A DNA stretch of 59,905 nucleotides. Source: Rhodospirillaceae bacterium (GTDB lineage Bacteria > Pseudomonadota > Alphaproteobacteria > MPNO01 > UBA2964). How positions within the stretch are numbered: position 1 is the stretch's first letter; each line of letters opens with the position of its first letter. The stretch covers positions 23,785 to 83,689 of the forward strand of contig PAPV01000006.1 in NCBI GenBank assembly GCA_002709075.1. Direction: 5' to 3'. The position numbers and the translations under genes were made by a program. The notes under the pieces were generated by a model. That model had not been told where the DNA came from, did no database searches, and saw nothing but the letters and a program-made list of their open reading frames with translations. This document shows, piece after piece, positions 54,301 through 59,905 of the stretch.

Positions 54301-55392
54301 TTAACTTGTTACCCCATCTGGCTGAATAACACCACTTCTCTCTAAAATTCTTCTCAGAGCATGGGATACAAAAGGATGTATGCCAAGTCTAATCATTTGA
54401 CTTTGGTCGAGTTTAATCAGAGCTTCTTTTTCTTCCTCAGTAAGATTTTCTAGATTTGAAACATACATTTGGCGATCGGCCAAATAAAGTTTCCTTTCGT
54501 CCGAATTGGTAGCAAGGCGATGTAAAGTATCTGAGAGGTATACCCTTTCTGGAAAAATTGGAGGGTAATGTGGTGTATAGGGAGAATGTTCCTCAGGATG
54601 CGTCCACGCAACGGTACCGTAATTATGATGCCAAGTAGGTTCAAATCCAATTACATCAGGTATACCTCTATTAATGATCCCGAATGCAACTCCCCAACAA
54701 CGCAGTTCGATATTACCAGTTTCATCAAGTCGTTTTTCATCCAAAGAGAGAAGGTGCCGTGTATCTCCTTCAGCCATCTTTGCCATTAGCTGGGTGTCAA
54801 ATTCGATTGCAGGTCCAGGTTCTTTGTATCGCTCGGTTCCAGGAAAATGCGACAATCCCCCGCTGCACAAAACAACCGCGCTTACGCCTTGTGCTTCAAT
54901 ACCTTCCCGAAGAATCTGTCCAAAAGAAAAACAACGTTGCATTGATGGCTGGGGAGGCACGTATGCATTTACAAATATAGGTACAATTGGAATATCAATC
55001 CCTGCGAAATCAAGTGGAATTCCAAAAGCATAATCCATTTCTGCAGTGCTGGTAAATGCCGGATCAAATCCATGTCTTTGCATATATTTAACAAGGTCTA
55101 TGGCAATATCACCAGCAACAGGATATGTATATTCCCTGCCGGCAAAGCTTCCGGAAGCATGTTTACCAATGTGGATAGTGAATGGAGCCGTACAATGTAA
55201 GAGAAATTGGTTTGCATGATCATTTGCAATTACAATGCAAACATCAGGATTGAGTTGCTTAAGTTTTTTTCCTGCATTACCAACCATCTCACTAACACGC
55301 GAAACCACGTTGGGATCTTCGGTATCGGGCATTGTCCAAAGTTGCGGCGCATGAGTTGTACAAATCCCACCAAGTATTCCCTTATCCGACAT
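54301..55392 (-). CDS. class III extradiol ring-cleavage dioxygenase (LigB with LigA-like tail)
   Basis: A 363-residue dioxygenase of the protocatechuate 4,5-dioxygenase/gallate dioxygenase group. The LigB-type catalytic part spans about 1-280, with likely iron ligands in CTTHAPQ (His14) and NDHANQF (His59) and conserved LCSGGLSHFPG. The C-terminal part (about 305-355, MYVSNLENLTEEEKEAL to LGIHPFVSHALRRIL) resembles the small LigA subunit, as in the single-chain gallate dioxygenase. It probably opens a catechol-type ring, but it stands alone without pathway partners. Confidence 0.87.
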   Translation of the reverse strand: MSDKGILGGICTTHAPQLWTMPDTEDPNVVSRVSEMVGNAGKKLKQLNPDVCIVIANDHANQFLLHCTAPFTIHIGKHASGSFAGREYTYPVAGDIAIDLVKYMQRHGFDPAFTSTAEMDYAFGIPLDFAGIDIPIVPIFVNAYVPPQPSMQRCFSFGQILREGIEAQGVSAVVLCSGGLSHFPGTERYKEPGPAIEFDTQLMAKMAEGDTRHLLSLDEKRLDETGNIELRCWGVAFGIINRGIPDVIGFEPTWHHNYGTVAWTHPEEHSPYTPHYPPIFPERVYLSDTLHRLATNSDERKLYLADRQMYVSNLENLTEEEKEALIKLDQSQMIRLGIHPFVSHALRRILERSGVIQPDGVTS

Positions 55393-55528
55393 TTTTTCCT
55401 CTTCATTATTTTGTAGTCTCTCAGTTTCCTTTATTGTTAGAATAACAACAAGGGTTAAAGTCTGTGCAACTAGACTGATTCCGGTATTATAAAAAGTATA
55501 AATAAAAAAAATTATTAGGAAATTAGAA

Positions 55529-56005
55529 ATGGCTGGTAGTGTAAATAAAGTTATTTTAGTTGGTAATCTAGGAAAAGATCCAGAAATACGTCAAACTCAA
55601 GATGGTAAACCAATTATTAATCTTTCCGTCGCAACTTCCGAAACTTGGCGTGATCGATCCACGAGTGAGCGTCGAGAGCGGACAGAATGGCATCGGATTG
55701 TAATTTTTAATGAAAGGTTAGCCGAAGTTGCACAAAAATATCTTCAAAAGGGTTCTAAAGTATATTTAGAGGGGCAATTACAAACTAGAAAATGGCAAGA
55801 TCAGTCTGGGCAGGACCGTTATTCAACCGAGGTTGTTCTCAATCAATTTAGAGGTGAATTAACAATGTTGGATAGCCGGAGTGGCTTTAATTCCAAGACT
55901 GAAGATTATGGCAATCAGTTAAAAAAAACAGATGATAATAATTCAAATTTTTCACAGGAACCTATCACTGTGGCAACCGATCTGGATGATGAAATACCTT
56001 TTTAA
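55529..56005 (+). CDS. ssb: single-stranded DNA-binding protein
   Basis: A 158-residue SSB with the OB-fold start [21 protein letters not shown], the [25 protein letters not shown] core (described as one block), a Asn/Ser-rich linker and the acidic C-terminal tip DLDDEIPF that binds partner proteins. AGGAA lies upstream of the ATG. It diverges from the dioxygenase gene. Confidence 0.97.
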   Translation: MAGSVNKVILVGNLGKDPEIRQTQDGKPIINLSVATSETWRDRSTSERRERTEWHRIVIFNERLAEVAQKYLQKGSKVYLEGQLQTRKWQDQSGQDRYSTEVVLNQFRGELTMLDSRSGFNSKTEDYGNQLKKTDDNNSNFSQEPITVATDLDDEIPF

Positions 56006-56070
56006 TTGTTAACAGAACATGATCATTTGCGAACCGATTCATTTAATAGTTTTTAAGGTTTTTTATACAC

Positions 56071-56125
56071 TATAATTCAATATGTTAATGTATTTTCAGT
56101 TTGAACTTACTTAGTTGTTCAAACT
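56071..56125 (+). promoter_or_regulatory. gyrA: possible gyrA -10 element and leader hairpin
   Basis: A consensus -10 TATAAT lies at 56071-56076, though no good -35 could be placed. Downstream, AGTTTGAAC (56098-56106) and GTTCAAACT (56117-56125) form a perfect 9-bp inverted repeat with a ten-base loop. No T-run follows. Confidence 0.4.
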
Positions 56126-56202
56126 AAAAATATTTGTTAATTTTTATAAAGAAAAAGTTAAATTTAAAAAGTTTCCATGCAGTAAAATTATCGGAACTTT
56201 AT

Positions 56203-58989
56203 GTGACCGAAGAAACAACCCCAACTGCTTTTGATATAACGCCTATATCAATTGAAGATGAAATGAAGGCGTCTTATTTAGATTACGCAATGAGCGTAAT
56301 TGTGAGTAGAGCGCTCCCGGATGTGCGTGATGGATTAAAACCCGTTCACAGACGAATCCTTTTTGCAATGAATGAACAAGGATATGAGTGGAACCGGCCT
56401 CACAGAAAATCTGCCCGTGTTGTTGGAGATGTTATGGGAAAATACCACCCCCATGGTGATGCCGCAATTTATGACACTATGGTTCGCATGGCTCAAAATT
56501 TTTCTATGCGTCTACCATTAATTGATGGACAAGGAAATTTCGGATCAATGGATGGAGATCGAGCAGCTGCAATGCGTTATACAGAGGTGCGCCTTGCTAA
56601 ATCTGCAACTCAAATTTTAGAAGACATAGAGAAAGACACTGTTGATTTTCAACCAAACTATGATGAAAGTGTTCAAGAACCGGTAGTATTACCAGCCAGA
56701 TTTCCTAATCTTTTAGTTAATGGAGCTGGCGGAATAGCCGTTGGAATGGCAACAAATATTCCAACACATAACCTCGATGAAGTTGTAGATGCAACATGCG
56801 CATTACTGGATAACCCTGATATTTCGGTAGATGAACTGATTACTTTTTTGCCTGGACCAGATTTTCCTACTGGCGGACTGATTATGGGCAAATCAGGTAT
56901 TATTCAAGCCTATCACACGGGTCGCGGCTCTGTAATTATGCGTGGACGAACGCATATCGAGGAAATTCGCAAAGATCGTGAAGCAATAGTTGTTACCGAA
57001 ATACCATACCAAGTTAACAAGGCCCGCATGATTGAACGAATTGCGGAATTAGTCCGTGAAAAAAGAATAGAGGGAATTTCCGATATTAGAGATGAGTCAG
57101 ATCGCGATGGCGTTCGAGTAGTAGTAGAGGTTAAAAGAGACTCCCAAGCGGATATAGTTTTAAATCAACTTTATCGTTATTCCCCTCTTCAAACTAGCTT
57201 TGGCATAAATATGCTTGCTTTAAATGCAGGGCGTCCGGAATTATTGAATCTCAAAAATGTCTTGCAAGCTTTTATAAAATTCCGTGAGGAGGTTATTACA
57301 AGAAGGACAATTTTCGAACTTCGAAAGGCCAGGGATAGAGCACATGTATTAGCCGGGCTCGCAACTGCAGTTGTCAATATTGAAAATGTGATACAGCTAA
57401 TACGGAATGCACCCGATCCGGTAAAGGCCAGAAAATCACTTATGGAGATTTCTTGGCCTGCAAACGAGGTAGCATCCTTGATTTCACTTATCGACGATCC
57501 AAACCATGAGGTTATAGACGGCAAGTATACTTTGTCTGAGGCACAGGCTCGGGCGATACTTGAGTTACGGCTACAGCGTCTCACAAGTCTAGAACGTGAA
57601 AAAGTCTCCAGCGATTTAAGTTTTTTAGCCGCAAATATCAAGGATTTCTTGGAAATTTTGTCTTCCCCTCAACGGGTTCATAAGATTCTTAAAGAAGAGT
57701 TAAAAGATGTTCAACAAAACTTTTCGAGCACTAGGCGTACAACTTTGGAAGAAGCTGAATTGGAGACAGATATTGAAGATCTAATTCAGCGCGAAGATAT
57801 GGTGATAACCGTAACCCACGGTGGATACATAAAACGTGTTCCGCTTTCTACTTATCGCGCACAAAAACGTGGGGGTAGGGGTAGAACCGGTATGTCGACG
57901 AGAGATGAAGATTTTGTTGAGCGGGTATACATTGTTAACACGCATACTCCTGTACTTTTCTTTTCATCAAAAGGCATGGTTTACAAAATGAAAGTCTATC
58001 GCCTGCCTCTAGGAACGCCGTTAGCACGAGGAAAAGCATTGGTTAACCTTCTTCCTCTCAATGAGGATGAGACTATAACAACCCTCATGCCACTTCCAGA
58101 AGAAGAAAATACCTGGGAGAACCTTGACGTAATATTTGCGACTGCACTTGGAAATGTTCGACGGAATAAACTAAGTGATTTTACAAATGTGATGGCTAAT
58201 GGAAAAATTGCCATGAAACTGAAGAGTGCTGATAGATTGATTGGAGTTCAGGCGTGTAATGAAAACCATGACGTATTGCTTGCATCAAAAAATGGCCGGT
58301 GCATTCGGTTTCCTGTAACTGGTGTAAGAGTTTTTGCAGGTCGCAGTTCGGTAGGGGTGCGCGGGATGCGAGTTCGAGATGGTGATCAGGTAATCTCACT
58401 TTCAATATTACAGCACACAGAATTTTCGGTGGAAGAACGCGACGCCTATCTACGCCGAATGCGATTTGAAAAGAATTCCAACACCGATGAAAACAACGTA
58501 AACGATGTTTTAAACATCCATTTAACTGAAGAAAAATTTGTAATATCCGAAGAACGATATCATGAACTTGCGAACAGCGATGAACAAATTTTAACAATAG
58601 CCTCAAACGGTTATGGTAAAAGAACTTCTGCTTACGAATATACAATTAGAAACAGAGGAGGACAGGGGATAGTAAATATCAATCTGGATACATCTGAGCA
58701 AAAACACAACACCGTCGTCGCATCCTTTCCTGTTATAAATGATCAACAATTGGTTATAGTTTCTGATCAAGGGCAAATGATAAGGACATCAGTTGTTGAT
58801 ATTAGACTTGCCGGCCGTGCAACAAGGGGAGTCATTGTGTTTAGAGTTGGTGAAGATGAGAAAGTGGTTTCCGTAAGCTCCCTTAGAGACAATGATGGTA
58901 ACGATAACCAGGACACACTCAATAAACTGAATGAAAAATCCATAGAAGAAAACCAAGTTTCAAATATTAATGTCAAAGATGGTAGATAA
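56203..58989 (+). CDS. gyrA: DNA gyrase subunit A
   Basis: A 928-residue type II topoisomerase subunit that cuts and rejoins DNA during negative supercoiling. The catalytic tyrosine is Tyr126 ([11 protein letters not shown]), the quinolone region is [12 protein letters not shown], and the GyrA box is QKRGGRG. The frame is open from a TTG at 56134, but homologous sequence begins around TPISIEDEM, so GTG at 56203 is a better start. Ala87 stands where E. coli has Ser83. The 3' end overlaps coaD by 11 or 20 bp. Confidence 0.95.
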   Translation: MTEETTPTAFDITPISIEDEMKASYLDYAMSVIVSRALPDVRDGLKPVHRRILFAMNEQGYEWNRPHRKSARVVGDVMGKYHPHGDAAIYDTMVRMAQNFSMRLPLIDGQGNFGSMDGDRAAAMRYTEVRLAKSATQILEDIEKDTVDFQPNYDESVQEPVVLPARFPNLLVNGAGGIAVGMATNIPTHNLDEVVDATCALLDNPDISVDELITFLPGPDFPTGGLIMGKSGIIQAYHTGRGSVIMRGRTHIEEIRKDREAIVVTEIPYQVNKARMIERIAELVREKRIEGISDIRDESDRDGVRVVVEVKRDSQADIVLNQLYRYSPLQTSFGINMLALNAGRPELLNLKNVLQAFIKFREEVITRRTIFELRKARDRAHVLAGLATAVVNIENVIQLIRNAPDPVKARKSLMEISWPANEVASLISLIDDPNHEVIDGKYTLSEAQARAILELRLQRLTSLEREKVSSDLSFLAANIKDFLEILSSPQRVHKILKEELKDVQQNFSSTRRTTLEEAELETDIEDLIQREDMVITVTHGGYIKRVPLSTYRAQKRGGRGRTGMSTRDEDFVERVYIVNTHTPVLFFSSKGMVYKMKVYRLPLGTPLARGKALVNLLPLNEDETITTLMPLPEEENTWENLDVIFATALGNVRRNKLSDFTNVMANGKIAMKLKSADRLIGVQACNENHDVLLASKNGRCIRFPVTGVRVFAGRSSVGVRGMRVRDGDQVISLSILQHTEFSVEERDAYLRRMRFEKNSNTDENNVNDVLNIHLTEEKFVISEERYHELANSDEQILTIASNGYGKRTSAYEYTIRNRGGQGIVNINLDTSEQKHNTVVASFPVINDQQLVIVSDQGQMIRTSVVDIRLAGRATRGVIVFRVGEDEKVVSVSSLRDNDGNDNQDTLNKLNEKSIEENQVSNINVKDGR

Positions 58990-59491
58990 TATTATTGCAG
59001 TTTATCCGGGGACATTTGATCCTGTCACTAACGGACATCTAGACATAATCCAACGTGCTGCAAGTATGTTTGATCGTTTGGTTATCGGAGTTGCCAAAAA
59101 TGTTGGAAAAAAACCACTTTTTAGCCACAGTGAAAGAATAGAGATGCTTGAAGATGAGTTATCAACATTCAATAACGGCAGCAGAAAAATAGTAGTTGAG
59201 GGCTTTGACTCACTCCTTGTTAACTTTGCCAACGCACAAGGTGCAAAAGTAATTATAAGAGGTTTGCGGGCTGTCTCAGATTTTGATTATGAATTTCAAA
59301 TGGCCAGTATGAATGCTCACATCGCACCAGAAATAGAAACTGTTTGTTTAATGGCCTCTGATAAAAATCAATTTATAGCATCACGCTTGGTTAAAGAGGT
59401 AGCTATTTTAGACGGTGACGTTTCCAAATTCATCACTGAAAGAGTTTTAAATAAATTAAACATTAAGGTAAAAGAAATTAAAACAAACTGA
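58979..59491 (+). CDS. coaD: phosphopantetheine adenylyltransferase
   Basis: A 170-residue nucleotidyltransferase catalysing the fourth step of coenzyme A synthesis. The [13 protein letters not shown] motif, [15 protein letters not shown] and [18 protein letters not shown] are all intact. Two ATG codons are possible, 58970 and 58979, both inside the end of gyrA; the second gives the usual short N-terminus. The overlap implies translational coupling to gyrA. Confidence 0.95.
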   Translation: MVDNIIAVYPGTFDPVTNGHLDIIQRAASMFDRLVIGVAKNVGKKPLFSHSERIEMLEDELSTFNNGSRKIVVEGFDSLLVNFANAQGAKVIIRGLRAVSDFDYEFQMASMNAHIAPEIETVCLMASDKNQFIASRLVKEVAILDGDVSKFITERVLNKLNIKVKEIKTN

Positions 59492-59509
59492 TTTTTTTTT
59501 AAACTTCTA

Positions 59510-59538
59510 TTGACCGGTGTAAGTGCCGTTATTATGTT
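59510..59538 (+). promoter_or_regulatory. likely promoter of tRNA-Lys
   Basis: TTGACC (59510-59515) and TATGTT (59533-59538) are separated by 17 bases, and the tRNA starts 15 bases after the -10 element. The -35 sequence equals that of tRNA-Cys. Confidence 0.7.
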
Positions 59539-59553
59539 CACCAGTCAATTTCA

Positions 59554-59630
59554 GCGCCCGTAGCTCAGCCAGGTAGAGCAGCGGACTTTTAATCCGTTGG
59601 TCGTAGGTTCGAATCCTACCGGGCGCACCA
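59554..59630 (+). tRNA. tRNA-Lys (UUU)
   Basis: A 77-base cloverleaf. The acceptor stem GCGCCCG pairs with CGGGCGC, the discriminator is A and CCA is encoded. The anticodon stem-loop CGGACUUUUAAUCCG gives anticodon UUU. The T arm holds GGUUCGAAUCC. It has its own promoter after coaD. Confidence 0.98.
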
Positions 59631-59905
59631 CATTTTTCCCCAATAAATTCAATAACTTACGAGATGTTGAGATTTTTCTCAAAAGGCCAAAAAAGGCCCA
59701 TTTCAGAGAAATTTCAGATATTTTCGTTATATTTAGTCATTATTTTTGCTTGATTAATTACGTAACGTAATCGGAAACAAAGGGTGTTGGTAGTCCCTCT
59801 ATTCAAATAACCATCTCAATGAGAAACGCAGTCTTTCTATACACTAATCATTATACGGTAGTAGATAACTATTACTCCACGACCTCACCCTCTACCCAAA
59901 ACCAA
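59631..59905. other. non-coding end of window with inverted repeats
   Basis: No gene seen. A stem-loop TTTCTC (59675-59680)/GAGAAA (59706-59711) encloses GGCC (59685-59688)/GGCC (59695-59698) and may end tRNA-Lys transcripts, though the T-run is weak. A perfect 15-base palindrome with ATTACGT and ACGTAAT arms lies at 59757-59771, which resembles an operator for a gene beyond the window. Confidence 0.5.

Noticed and set aside
56006-56040. Possible LexA box between ssb and gyrA
   Set aside because: Two GAAC tetramers are separated by 12 bases, not 7.
57189-57641. 150-codon minus-strand frame
   Set aside because: Antisense shadow of gyrA.
1-59905. Insertion sequences, prophage genes, CRISPR arrays, rRNA
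   Set aside because: Looked for and not seen; no transposase, integrase, regularly spaced repeats or rRNA sequence recognised.

Overview
The window reads as a compact, AT-rich chromosomal segment of an alphaproteobacterium, probably free-living and perhaps marine (the habitat is only an inference from low GC, compactness and gene content). The class assignment rests on several gene orders familiar from that group: a Pcm-like methyltransferase, TolC, a PopZ-like DUF2497 protein and valS; erpA-xth diverging from dgt-argS-SPOR-nagZ-site-2 protease-scpA-scpB-tatABC-serS-pcm-LysM/M23; DUF815 ATPase diverging from yajC-secD-secF-Mth938; and the hopanoid-type squalene genes hpnC and hpnE. No insertion sequence, phage gene, CRISPR array or rRNA was seen. 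Three tRNAs (Asn, Cys, Lys) have CCA encoded in the gene.

Layout. 1-2416: a MoxR ATPase and a CoxE-like VWA protein. 2434-8232, minus strand: two accessory metabolic operons. The first in transcription order is alpha/beta hydrolase, luciferase-like flavin monooxygenase, alpha/beta hydrolase, asparaginase II. The second is a GlcG/HbpS-like protein, an unknown protein and 3-hydroxyanthranilate 3,4-dioxygenase. A 52-residue membrane protein lies beyond. 8341-9567: a GFA-family zinc protein and a third alpha/beta hydrolase. 9702-9777: tRNA-Asn. 9927-16978: a two-subunit ThDP decarboxylase of the sulfopyruvate/phosphonopyruvate type, an XRE regulator, and a tight pyrimidine operon pyrK-pyrD-M20 amidohydrolase-pyrC, followed by pyrE. 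17398-17471: tRNA-Cys. 17594-23156: Pcm-like, tolC, PopZ-like, valS. 23157-24048: a long gap with inverted repeats. 24049-28781: ilvD, converging with erpA-xth-small membrane protein-acetolactate synthase-like. 28894-45114: conserved housekeeping genes for nucleotide hygiene, tRNA charging, cell wall turnover, chromosome segregation, Tat export, protein repair and Sec export. 45163-48916: a PuuD-like membrane protein, hpnE and hpnC on the minus strand, then an NDUFAF6-like protein. 48934-53113: trmFO and uvrA (minus). 53279-55392: a D-2-hydroxyacid dehydrogenase and a LigB/LigA-fused extradiol dioxygenase. 55529-59630: ssb, gyrA, coaD, tRNA-Lys.

How the genes work together. Most of the right two thirds is core housekeeping. 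The points of interest are in the accessory left third and at a few breaks in the usual order. The pyrimidine operon carries an N-carbamoyl amidohydrolase between pyrD and pyrC, so on paper it could take orotate to aspartate as well as make UMP. The hydrolase-flavin monooxygenase-hydrolase operon looks like a degradation route of unknown substrate. hpnC and hpnE are adjacent with no hpnD between them. The NDUFAF3-like and NDUFAF6-like genes are separated by three minus-strand genes. Several leaders (tatB, yajC, ilvD, gyrA, pyrK) hold inverted repeats that could be regulatory. All functional calls come from reading motifs by eye; no database search was possible.
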